Source: Candidatus Ventricola intestinavium
GTDB lineage: Bacteria > Bacillota > Clostridia > Christensenellales > Aristaeellaceae
Direction: 5' to 3'
DNA: 5,071 nucleotides
Assembly: GCA_018715105.1 (NCBI GenBank)
Contig: DVMG01000079.1
Location: 1-5,071 of the forward strand
Under the pieces are notes generated by a model. That model worked only from the letters and a program-made list of their open reading frames with translations. It had not been told where the DNA came from and did not search any database. Position numbers and translations under genes: made by a program. Shown here piece after piece: positions 1 through 5,071 of this stretch (the stretch's first letter is position 1; every line of letters begins with the position of its first letter).

Positions 1-752
1 CGCTCGCCCAAGCGCTGTTTGACGACGAAAAGAACATGGTTCGCCTGGATATGAGCGAATACATGGAAAAGCACAGCGTTTCCCGCCTGATCGGCGCGCC
101 TCCCGGATACGTGGGCTATGATGAAGGGGGCCAGCTGACGGAAGCGGTGCGCCGCAGGCCGTATGCCGTTGTGCTCTTTGACGAGGTTGAAAAGGCGCAT
201 CCGGATGTGTTTAACGTGCTGCTGCAGGTGCTGGACGATGGGCGCATCACCGATTCACAGGGACGCACGGTGGACTTTAAGAACACCATCATCATTCTGA
301 CAAGCAACCTCGGCTCCTCCGCGATTCTGGAGGGGATCGACTCGAAGGGTCAGATCACCGAAGCCGCCCGCAAGCAGGTGGAAGGCATGCTCAAGACGCA
401 ATTCCGTCCGGAATTCCTCAACCGGCTTGACGAGATCGTCTTCTACAAGCCGCTGACCCGCTCGGAGATTGACAGCATCGTCGATCTTCAGGTGGCGGAT
501 TTGAACCGCCGCCTGAAGGATAAACAGCTTTCTATGGCCCTTACCCCCGCCGCACGTGCGTTTATCGTTGCGCAGGGATATGATCCCGTATACGGCGCCC
601 GTCCGCTCAAGCGCTTCATGCAGCGCGCAGTGGAAACCCTCATCGCACGTAAGATCATCAGCGAAGATATTCAGCCCCGCACCGTACTGACGGTGGATTA
701 TGATGGGGAAAAGCTGGTTATCGATTCAGAACCGGAGTATACCGTGTCCTGA
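1..752 (+). CDS. clpB: Chaperone ClpB, C-terminal part (5' end outside window)
   Basis: ClpB is a cytoplasmic hexameric AAA+ disaggregase that works with DnaK to pull proteins out of aggregates. The reading frame is open from base 3 and gives 249 residues before TGA at 750-752, against roughly 860 for a whole ClpB, so about the last 30% is present. The visible part starts just after the Walker A motif of the second ATPase domain. Numbering from the first visible residue: DMSEYMEKHSVSRL (16-29), pore loop GYVGY (35-39), Walker B VVLFDE (56-61), sensor 1 TSN (100-102), the arginine-finger segment FLNRLDE (138-144) and sensor 2 GARPLKR (198-204). No Ile/Leu-Gly-Phe ClpP-docking loop is seen between sensor 1 and FLNR, which favours ClpB over ClpC or ClpA. 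The protein ends normally and a terminator follows. The promoter and any CIRCE or CtsR site would lie outside the window. Confidence 0.96.
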   Translation, partial: LAQALFDDEKNMVRLDMSEYMEKHSVSRLIGAPPGYVGYDEGGQLTEAVRRRPYAVVLFDEVEKAHPDVFNVLLQVLDDGRITDSQGRTVDFKNTIIILTSNLGSSAILEGIDSKGQITEAARKQVEGMLKTQFRPEFLNRLDEIVFYKPLTRSEIDSIVDLQVADLNRRLKDKQLSMALTPAARAFIVAQGYDPVYGARPLKRFMQRAVETLIARKIISEDIQPRTVLTVDYDGEKLVIDSEPEYTVS

Positions 753-798
753 AAAGCGAAGCCATGTTCCCCTTCTGCATGAGATCACGACGATTGGC

Positions 799-850
799 CC
801 CCGCCCTGCCGTTTTTATCCGGCAGAGCGGGGACCTTGTTATCTCTTTTA
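799..850 (+). terminator. Rho-independent terminator of clpB
   Basis: The arms CCCCGC-C-CTGCCG (799-811) and CGGCAG-A-GCGGGG (820-832) pair over 12 base pairs with one C/A mismatch around an 8-nt loop. A T-rich but interrupted tail follows. It starts 46 nt after the clpB stop. The stem also lies downstream of the convergent acetyltransferase gene, but the minus strand has no T tract after the hairpin, so termination in that direction is less certain. Confidence 0.7.
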
Positions 851-884
851 GAAAGAAACCGGATCGGCTTTGCTAGCCGGCTGT

Positions 885-1457
885 TTATGCCCGGAGGAGC
901 CGCACGTGACGCTCAAACAGATGGGGCGGCAACATCTGCCGGTAAAGCGAAAGAATCTGCTCCGCCCAATCCCCCGCTTCATCCCATGCGTCGTCACAGG
1001 GCAGAACCAGGATGCTGTATTCCACGTCAAAAAGAGCGATGCGGACGGATGTCAGCTTGGCGCCCGCACGCTCATAAAAGCGGATTCTTCGGCTGGCCGT
1101 TTCCCGGTCAGGCGCGGAGCACGGACGCTCGCATTCAATCATCAGCGCGGACGCGCAGCCGGAATAATGAGTGCGCAGCAGGTTCAGAACTTCGCCGCCG
1201 GTTCCGCAGCCGCGCCGTGTCGGCTCCACGGCTAAATAGTCAAGCAGCAGCATCCTCCCTGCTTCAGGTCGATAGATCAGGGTGTACGCCGCCAGCATTT
1301 CGCCGTCATACACGCCCAACGGCTCATATACGCCCCTGCGCATGAGTCCGAGAATCGTGCCAAGTTCCTTGAGTTCACTTGGCGGAAAATCCCGGCGCAT
1401 CTGCCCGGCATAGAGCATCCGCATCTGTGTTTCATGGAGCTTGCGTAATTCAAGCAT
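885..1457 (-). CDS. GNAT-family N-acetyltransferase
   Basis: This is a 190-residue cytoplasmic enzyme predicted to move an acetyl group from acetyl-CoA to an amine; the substrate cannot be told from the sequence. The GNAT core is recognisable. A beta strand LLLDYLAVEP (70-79) leads into the acetyl-CoA pyrophosphate loop RRGCGTG (81-87, the R/QxxGxG/A pattern). After the strand ALMIECERP (104-112), the segment RRIRFYERAGAKL (123-135) matches the second half of the fold. I chose ATG at 1457 because GGAGGAGG lies 7 nt upstream. An in-frame start at 1490 would add 11 residues (MRLSGPGGGKP) that look non-conserved and would place the SD inside the gene. The gene is convergent with clpB and has its own promoter-like sequence, so it is probably a single transcription unit. 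It could belong to the small-molecule or the protein N-acetylating branch. Confidence 0.85.
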   Translation of the reverse strand: MLELRKLHETQMRMLYAGQMRRDFPPSELKELGTILGLMRRGVYEPLGVYDGEMLAAYTLIYRPEAGRMLLLDYLAVEPTRRGCGTGGEVLNLLRTHYSGCASALMIECERPCSAPDRETASRRIRFYERAGAKLTSVRIALFDVEYSILVLPCDDAWDEAGDWAEQILSLYRQMLPPHLFERHVRLLRA

Positions 1458-1464
1458 GGGTTTT

Positions 1465-1472
1465 CCTCCTCC
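1465..1472 (-). promoter_or_regulatory. Ribosome binding site deciding the acetyltransferase start
   Basis: GGAGGAGG on the minus strand lies 7 nt before the ATG at 1457. It is the strongest reason to start the acetyltransferase there rather than at the longer in-frame start at 1490. Confidence 0.85.
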
Positions 1473-1554
1473 AGGCCCCGACAAGCGCATTCATCCGCCT
1501 GGGCGTTGTTTGCCGTGTAGGCTTTGGAAATGCGTTTTCGCGGGCGCACGAGCC

Positions 1555-1583
1555 ACTATAGCATATTTCTCCCCGTTTGTAAA
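1555..1583 (-). promoter_or_regulatory. Sigma-A-type promoter for the acetyltransferase
   Basis: On the minus strand, TTTACA (1583-1578) is followed after exactly 17 nt by TATAGT (1560-1555). Each box is one base from the consensus TTGACA / TATAAT. Transcription would start near 1548 and give a leader of about 90 nt. The match is seen directly; activity is inferred. Confidence 0.7.
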
Positions 1584-1667
1584 CAGCGCTTTCCGCCGGC
1601 AGCGTGGTGCAACCGGGACGATCCCCTTTCCCCCTCACGCCGCTTTGCCTGCAGCGGAAGGAAGGTT

Positions 1668-2039
1668 TTACGATTTCATCTTGGGTTTAAAGAGAATGGC
1701 GGCCAGGTAGCCAAAGAATACCGCCGCTGCAATGCCTCCCGCCGCCGCGGTCACGCCCCCTGTAAAAGCGCCCAGAATGCCGTCTGTCTCAATCGCTTCC
1801 ATCGCTCCGTGGGCCAGGGAGTACCCAAAGCCCGTGAGGGGAACCGTTGCCCCTGCGCCCGCGAAATCAATGAGAGGTTTATACAAACCCAGAGCTCCTA
1901 GAATCACCCCGGCGGTCACGTATCCTACCAGGATGCGTGAGCTGGTCAGTTGCGTTTTGAGGATCAGGATCTGGCCAATCGCACAGAGGATCCCGCCAAC
2001 TACAAACGCTTTGATATACATGAAGATCATATCCAGCAT
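1668..2039 (-). CDS. spoVAE: Stage V sporulation protein AE (SpoVAEb type), DPA channel membrane subunit
   Basis: This is a 123-residue integral membrane protein of the SpoVA complex, which moves Ca-DPA across the forespore inner membrane during sporulation and germination. The sequence closely resembles Bacillus SpoVAEb as I recall it, including AFVVGGILCAIGQ (11-23), GLYKPLIDFAGAGATVP (51-67), the following TGFG (69-72), HGAM (77-80) and the C-terminal LAAILFKPK (112-120). Likely membrane segments lie near residues 10-27, 37-54 and 88-116, with the Gly-rich FAGAG stretch between them. ATG at 2039 is supported by GGAGGG 7 nt upstream. That SD overlaps the end of spoVAD, whose stop lies only 3 nt before this start, so translation is probably coupled. 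It is the last gene of the operon: no spoVAEa or spoVAF follows, which fits the clostridial type. Confidence 0.94.
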   Translation of the reverse strand: MLDMIFMYIKAFVVGGILCAIGQILILKTQLTSSRILVGYVTAGVILGALGLYKPLIDFAGAGATVPLTGFGYSLAHGAMEAIETDGILGAFTGGVTAAAGGIAAAVFFGYLAAILFKPKMKS

Positions 2040-2042
2040 CGT

Positions 2043-3077
2043 TCATCCCTCCACGTGCTCAATCACCACGGCGTGCGCAACACCGGGCACGCTTTCGCCT
2101 TGCATGGTGGTTGTCGGGCTCAGCAATGCCCCCGTCGCCATGAACAGGATGCGTTTCAGCCTCCCGGATGAGACTTCCGGCAGAAGATGCGCGCAGAGCA
2201 TGCTGGCCGCACAGCCGCAGCCGCTTCCGCCCGCATGCGTATCCTGCCGCGCATCGAAAATCTCACAGCCGCAGTCAAAGAGTTTCTTTTCCTGCACGGA
2301 TATTCCCTTTTTTTTCAGAAGCTCGATCAGCAGATCCTTTCCCAGGTGCCCCAGGTCACCGGTGGCAACGAGATCATAATCGTCAAAACTCCGGCCCATA
2401 TCCCTGAGATGGACGGCAATGGTATCCGCGGCCGCCGGCGCCATCGCTGCGCCCATGTTGTTTTGATCCGTAATGCCCAGATCAATGACGCGCCCGCATG
2501 TGGTGTGTGTCAGGACCGCTTGGGCCCCCTTGGCTGCGGGGCCGCCGCACACGAGGACGGCTCCGGCGCCGGTTACCGTCCATTGCGCTGTCGGCGTACG
2601 CTGGTTGCCCAGTTCGAGCGGCGCGCGGTATTGACGCTCTGCCGTACAGAAATGGCTGCATGTGGCGCATGCCAGCGTGTCGGCAAAGCCTCCATCGGCA
2701 AGCATCCCTCCCAGAGAAAGCGATTCGCTCATGGTGGAGCATGCGCCATAGAGCCCGTAGAATGGAATGCCCAGATTGCGGGCGGCAAAACCGGCAGAGA
2801 TGATCTGATTGAGCAAATCGCCGCTGAGCAGCATCTGAAGCTCCTGCGTGCTGCGCCCCGCTTTCTGCGCACTCAGCTTGACCGCCTGTTCGAGCATCGC
2901 CCGCTCGGCGGCTTCAAAAGACTGCTCGCCATTGAGTTCATCGGGAATGATGATGTCAAATTTGCTGCCGTAGGGGCCTTCCTTCTCTTTCTGTCCCGCA
3001 ACGCTGGCCCAGGAAAGGATTCCCGGTTTGGAAGGCAAGGCCACGGTCTGCCGGCCGATTCGCTTGCTCACATCCAT
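2043..3077 (-). CDS. spoVAD: Stage V sporulation protein AD, DPA-binding thiolase-fold subunit
   Basis: SpoVAD is the soluble, thiolase-like subunit of the SpoVA channel that binds dipicolinic acid at the forespore inner membrane. From the ATG at 3077 it has 344 residues, close to the usual family length. Recognisable blocks are KRIGRQT (5-11), LLSGDLLNQ (83-91), FYGLYGACST (106-115, with Cys113 where thiolases carry their nucleophile), GGFADTLACATCSHFCTAER (129-148), TVTGAGAV (167-174), DLGITDQNNMGAAMAPAAAD (199-218), GGSGCGCAAS (283-292) and ATGALLSPT (314-322). The start is uncertain by a few codons. GTG at 3080, ATG at 3077 and GTG at 3071 are all in frame, and GGGGGTG lies 6 nt before the last of these. 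The ATG at 3077 overlaps the spoVAC stop by one base (TGATG), which suggests translational coupling. Cysteines are frequent, with CATC (137-140) and CGC (269-271) in addition to CGC in the 283-292 block. Confidence 0.95.
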   Translation of the reverse strand: MDVSKRIGRQTVALPSKPGILSWASVAGQKEKEGPYGSKFDIIIPDELNGEQSFEAAERAMLEQAVKLSAQKAGRSTQELQMLLSGDLLNQIISAGFAARNLGIPFYGLYGACSTMSESLSLGGMLADGGFADTLACATCSHFCTAERQYRAPLELGNQRTPTAQWTVTGAGAVLVCGGPAAKGAQAVLTHTTCGRVIDLGITDQNNMGAAMAPAAADTIAVHLRDMGRSFDDYDLVATGDLGHLGKDLLIELLKKKGISVQEKKLFDCGCEIFDARQDTHAGGSGCGCAASMLCAHLLPEVSSGRLKRILFMATGALLSPTTTMQGESVPGVAHAVVIEHVEG

Positions 3078-3544
3078 CACCCCCAGAAAAAGCAGATCAG
3101 ACCCACAAGAATGGACGAACCAATGCCGTATACCAGCACGGGCCCGGCGAGCGTAAACATCTTTGCGCCTACGCCCATGACAAGTCCCTCACGCCGGAAC
3201 TCCATGGCAGGCGCGACGACCGAATTTGCAAACCCCGTAATGGGCACAATGCTTCCTGCGCCCGCATACTTGCCGATCCGGTCATAAACACCCAGCCCGG
3301 TAAGCAGCGCCGACAGAAAAATGAGGCAGATGCTTGTGGCGGTCGCAGCGCTCTGCATTCCCCATTTGAGTCCGTAGGCAAAAAAATCCGTGATGATCTG
3401 TCCCAGCACGCAGATTGCGCCGCCTGTTATAAATGCGCGCCAGAGCCCCTGAGCCATGTCGCTTTTGGGAGCAAGGCGCTCAACAAGCTTGCTGTATTCC
3501 TCGATTGCTCTTTGTTTTCCCGTCTGATTATTCTTGTTTTCCAT
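3077..3544 (-). CDS. spoVAC: Stage V sporulation protein AC, DPA channel membrane subunit
   Basis: SpoVAC is a small integral membrane protein of the DPA channel; the Bacillus protein has been described as a mechanosensitive channel. The start at ATG 3544 gives 155 residues, close to the roughly 150 of Bacillus SpoVAC. Key blocks are the hydrophobic AFITGGAICVLGQII (37-51), LIFLSALLTGLGVYDRIGKY (74-93), AGAGSIVPITGFANS (94-108), EGLVMGVGAKMF (119-130) and the C-terminal membrane helix from about 133 to 153. The N-terminal 30 residues are charged and probably cytoplasmic. AAAGGGG 8 nt upstream supports this start. The frame stays open to an ATG at 3694, but the extra 50 residues are Arg- and Cys-rich and unlike the family, so I treat them as untranslated leader. 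It is the first gene of the operon, and its stop overlaps the spoVAD start. Confidence 0.93.
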   Translation of the reverse strand: MENKNNQTGKQRAIEEYSKLVERLAPKSDMAQGLWRAFITGGAICVLGQIITDFFAYGLKWGMQSAATATSICLIFLSALLTGLGVYDRIGKYAGAGSIVPITGFANSVVAPAMEFRREGLVMGVGAKMFTLAGPVLVYGIGSSILVGLICFFWG

Positions 3545-3552
3545 CACAGCTT

Positions 3553-3559
3553 CCCCTTT
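3553..3559 (-). promoter_or_regulatory. Ribosome binding site deciding the spoVAC start
   Basis: AAAGGGG on the minus strand sits 8 nt before ATG 3544. Together with family length it supports the 155-residue form of SpoVAC over the 205-residue open frame. Confidence 0.7.
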
Positions 3560-3704
3560 CATTGCGAATTCGAAACCCATCCGGCGGCCTGCGCACGCGG
3601 ATCTCATGAGAGCCGGGCCTCGCAACGGTCTCCAAAGCATAGGGAATGAGTGTATGTCGGTTTTGCATCCATAGCGCCTCCGTTTCACATTCATCTTCCT
3701 TGAC

Positions 3705-3735
3705 TAGTGTGGTCGCTTTGCACGCCGGTTATTCT
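3705..3735 (-). promoter_or_regulatory. Candidate sigma-G promoter of the spoVA operon
   Basis: On the minus strand, AGAATA (3735-3730, containing the GHATR core GAATA) is followed after 18 nt by CACACTA (3711-3705). The sigma-G consensus is roughly TGAATA, 17-18 nt, CATACTA, so each box has one mismatch and the spacing fits. spoVA operons are known to be transcribed in the forespore by sigma-G. Transcription would begin near 3698, leaving a leader of about 150 nt before spoVAC. The motif is seen; its use is inferred. Confidence 0.55.
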
Positions 3736-3773
3736 TGCCCCCTGCTGCGCACAAAACGTTCCCGGCCGGGAAA

Positions 3774-3814
3774 TTCAAAAAAACCGCGTTCCTATCGATA
3801 CCCGGAGCGCGGTT
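3774..3814 (-). terminator. Rho-independent terminator of the S1C protease gene
   Basis: On the minus strand, AACCGCG (3814-3808) pairs with CGCGGTT (3788-3782). After a C/A mismatch, three inner pairs (TCC/GGA) close an 11-nt loop. The T run overlaps and follows the 3' arm (seven T at 3783-3777). The hairpin begins 15 nt after the protease stop at 3830-3832. It separates the protease transcript from the spoVA operon. Confidence 0.82.
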
Positions 3815-3829
3815 AAAAAGGAGGATCGT

Positions 3830-4969
3830 TTATGTCTCGTCGGCGGGAAGCTGCAGCTCCACCGTCACATCCAGCAGCTCGCCTGCGGGAATCCTGTCCT
3901 GCACGGTAAGCTTTGCCAGGTTGGGAATGCGGTAAATCTGCAGCGTGACACTCTCCCCTGCCTGCTTTGCCGCGATATGATTCGTCAGATCGGTGTGCAG
4001 CGTGACTCTTTCCCCATCCACGGCCAGGATGATGTCATCCACCTGGATGCCCGCTTTTGCCGCAGGCCCCCCTTCCGTGACGGCGCTGACATAAACGCCG
4101 GCAGGGATCATTCCTTCTGTCGGTTCCGCGCTTCCGCGCAGCGTCATGACGGAGATTCCAAGTTTCGGCCTTGTCACCTTTCCATACTGGATGATGCTGT
4201 TGACGATCGGCTGCACCACATCCATGGGGATGGCCATGGCAATGCCCTCGATGCTGGCGACATCCCGGCTTCCGGAAGAACTGAACTTGAGGGACGGAAT
4301 GCCGATCAGCTCGCCGCGCGTGTTAAACATGCCTCCGCCGCTGTTTCCGGAGTTGATGGCCGCGTCGGTCTGGATCATCTTGACAATGGAAGATCCCTCG
4401 AGCTCACGATTAAGCGCCGAAACGACCCCTACCGTAACCGTATCGGCAAATTGCTTGCCCAGAGGATTGCCGATCACAATGGCCCAATCTCCGGCACGCA
4501 CCTGTTCGGGATCGCCCATTTTGACCGCCGGCAGATTGACGTCTTCCGTCACACGCAGCACGGCCAGATCCGTCAGCTCGTCATACCCCACCACTTCGGC
4601 CTGCAGATACTGGCCCTGGCTCAGCACCTGCACATCGCTGGCGCCTTCAATAACGTGGTAATTGGTGACGACATGCCCCTGTGTGGTCACCACCACGCCT
4701 GAACCCGTGGCCTGCTCAACCAGTTCGGTCTGTCCGCTGACAATGCTGTATGTATTGGCCCGGTTGCTAACACCCACCACGCAGGGCATGACAACCTCGA
4801 CCACGTCAGAAAACGGGCTTATCACGCCTTCCAGCTCGCGCACGTATTCGCCCTGGGCATAGACCGTTTTGGTCCGAACGCCTCCATCCCTGTCAAAGCT
4901 GATGAAAGCGATGGCCGCCAGCAGGCCCACTGCCAGCATCATCATGCCGCTTCGCCGTTTTGTATCCAT
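3830..4969 (-). CDS. Membrane-anchored S1C serine protease, HtrA/DegP-like, with one PDZ domain
   Basis: This 379-residue trypsin-fold protease probably acts outside the cytoplasmic membrane or, in a forespore, in the intermembrane space, cutting or surveying misfolded proteins. A short basic N-terminus (KRR 4-6) and a hydrophobic helix (about 9-24) look like a signal anchor with no clear cleavage site. The catalytic triad is His105 (TNYHV), Asp134 (ELTDLAVLRV) and Ser210 (GNSGGG). The protease domain runs from about 50 to 255 and ends with EGIAMAIP (241-248). One PDZ domain follows (about 267-350), starting at RPKLGI and containing GPAAKAGIQVDDIILAVDGE (301-320). The family usually has GNSGGP or GNSGGA at the active site; here the sixth residue is Gly. 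ATG 4969 is preceded by GAGGTGA 4 nt upstream. It lies just upstream of spoVA in the same direction but with its own terminator. The exact orthologue (HtrA, HtrB or YyxA/HtrC type) cannot be decided. Confidence 0.93.
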   Translation of the reverse strand: MDTKRRSGMMMLAVGLLAAIAFISFDRDGGVRTKTVYAQGEYVRELEGVISPFSDVVEVVMPCVVGVSNRANTYSIVSGQTELVEQATGSGVVVTTQGHVVTNYHVIEGASDVQVLSQGQYLQAEVVGYDELTDLAVLRVTEDVNLPAVKMGDPEQVRAGDWAIVIGNPLGKQFADTVTVGVVSALNRELEGSSIVKMIQTDAAINSGNSGGGMFNTRGELIGIPSLKFSSSGSRDVASIEGIAMAIPMDVVQPIVNSIIQYGKVTRPKLGISVMTLRGSAEPTEGMIPAGVYVSAVTEGGPAAKAGIQVDDIILAVDGERVTLHTDLTNHIAAKQAGESVTLQIYRIPNLAKLTVQDRIPAGELLDVTVELQLPADET

Positions 4970-4986
4970 TTGCTCACCTCAGCCAT

Positions 4987-5016
4987 TAGCATGCCCGAAG
5001 CACGATCGTTTCACGC
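4987..5016 (-). promoter_or_regulatory. Possible sigma-G-like promoter of the protease gene
   Basis: On the minus strand, CATGCTA (4993-4987) fits the sigma-G -10 pattern CATRHTA fully. It lies 18 nt after GCGTG (5016-5012), which matches four of five positions of GHATR. Extending the -10 to GGGCATGCTA also resembles a sigma-F box. Against it, the predicted start near 4980 would put the SD at the very 5' end of the transcript, leaving a leader of only about 11 nt. Confidence 0.35.
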
Positions 5017-5034
5017 GCGAAATTTCCCGTTCCG

Positions 5035-5055
5035 TTTTTTAAGAAATCTAAAAAA
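5035..5055. repeat. AT-only inverted repeat in the divergent intergenic region
   Basis: TTTTTTA (5035-5041) and TAAAAAA (5049-5055) are perfect 7-bp inverted arms around a 7-nt centre. They lie just before the plus-strand SD at the right edge. The repeat may be a regulator site for the gene that seems to start outside the window, or simply AT-rich promoter DNA. An A/T stem this short is not a convincing terminator. Confidence 0.4.
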
Positions 5056-5058
5056 GAG

Positions 5059-5065
5059 AAGGAGG
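5059..5065 (+). promoter_or_regulatory. Shine-Dalgarno sequence of a gene starting beyond the right edge
   Basis: AAGGAGG is followed by six bases (ATTCGC) to the end of the window, so a start codon immediately outside would have ideal spacing. This suggests a plus-strand gene divergent from the protease. Its coding sequence is not visible. Confidence 0.5.
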
Positions 5066-5071
5066 ATTCGC

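Larger units (their letters stand above)
3695..3829. other. Intergenic region between the protease and the spoVA operon
   Basis: These 135 bases hold the protease terminator, a 14-bp perfect palindrome (TTCCCGGCCGGGAA at 3759-3772) and the candidate sigma-G promoter for spoVA. No gene is supported here. A plus-strand SD-like AAAAAGGAGG at 3815-3824 leads only into a 25-codon frame antisense to the protease. Confidence 0.6.

Noticed and set aside
851..881. Second hairpin just after the acetyltransferase stop (CCGG...CCGG followed by TTTCTTT on the minus strand)
   Set aside because: The stem is only four clean pairs before mismatches, so it is too weak to call a terminator.
764..1345. 193-codon plus-strand frame downstream of clpB
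   Set aside because: It runs through the clpB terminator and then antisense to the acetyltransferase. It has no SD and a low-complexity Arg/Ala/Ser composition.
1600..1667. Terminator for the spoVA operon after spoVAE
   Set aside because: Only a 5-bp stem (CCGCT/AGCGG) was found on the minus strand and no T tract follows it, so termination here is not supported and read-through into the acetyltransferase is possible.
2187..3287. 366-codon open frame on the plus strand across spoVAD
   Set aside because: It is antisense to the clear spoVAD and spoVAC genes. Its protein is rich in His, Arg, Ala and Cys with no recognisable domain, as expected for the opposite strand of GC-rich coding DNA.
3077..3694. 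Extended 205-residue SpoVAC starting at ATG 3694
   Set aside because: The extra 50 residues are Arg- and Cys-rich and unlike the family. A better SD and the usual length support ATG 3544.
3661..3694. Alternative sigma-G promoter with GAATG as -35 nearer to spoVAC
   Set aside because: The matching -10 position 18 nt downstream reads GATGCAA, only about four of seven positions, which is worse than the site at 3705-3735.
3832..3909. Plus-strand 25-codon frame (MSRRREAAAPPSH...) preceded by a strong AAAAAGGAGG at 3815-3824
   Set aside because: It is fully antisense to the 3' end of the protease, has biased Arg/Ala/Pro content typical of a shadow frame, and its SD-like string partly comes from the protease terminator and stop region.
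3707..4702. 331-codon open frame on the plus strand across the protease gene
   Set aside because: It is the antisense shadow of the S1C protease, which has an intact catalytic triad, PDZ domain, SD and terminator. The shadow protein shows no family features.

Overview
The window looks like a piece of the chromosome of an endospore-forming Firmicute, most likely from the class Clostridia. The main evidence is a compact spoVAC-spoVAD-spoVAE operon without the spoVAA, spoVAB, spoVAEa and spoVAF genes seen in Bacillus. Purine-rich Shine-Dalgarno (SD) sequences and the moderately high GC content also fit a GC-rich clostridial lineage. The exact family cannot be named from this sequence alone. Nothing here looks like a phage, an insertion sequence, a CRISPR array or an RNA gene.

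Layout. (1) Positions 1-752, plus strand: the last 249 codons of the disaggregase ClpB, cut by the left edge just after the Walker A region of its second ATPase domain. A GC-rich hairpin terminator follows. (2) Positions 885-1457, minus strand: a GNAT-family N-acetyltransferase convergent with clpB. It has a near-consensus vegetative promoter and a leader of about 90 nt. (3) Positions 1668-3544, minus strand: spoVAC, spoVAD and spoVAE, tightly packed, with a candidate sigma-G promoter about 150 nt upstream of spoVAC. (4) Positions 3830-4969, minus strand: a membrane-anchored HtrA/DegP-like S1C serine protease with one PDZ domain, its own terminator, and a possible sigma-G-like promoter. (5) Positions 4970-5071: a short intergenic stretch. 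It ends in a strong plus-strand SD sequence, so a divergent gene probably begins just outside the right edge.

How the parts relate. The spoVA genes build the forespore membrane channel that loads dipicolinic acid (DPA) during sporulation and releases it at germination. The protease lies directly upstream in the same direction. A terminator separates the two units, but both have sigma-G-like promoter matches with an 18-bp spacer, so the protease may be a forespore product. That link is an inference from short motifs. clpB (protein quality control) and the acetyltransferase look like unrelated housekeeping or accessory neighbours. I found no clearly new biological system. The most useful leads are the candidate forespore promoters, the long spoVA leader with a possible minigene, and inverted repeats in the intergenic regions.
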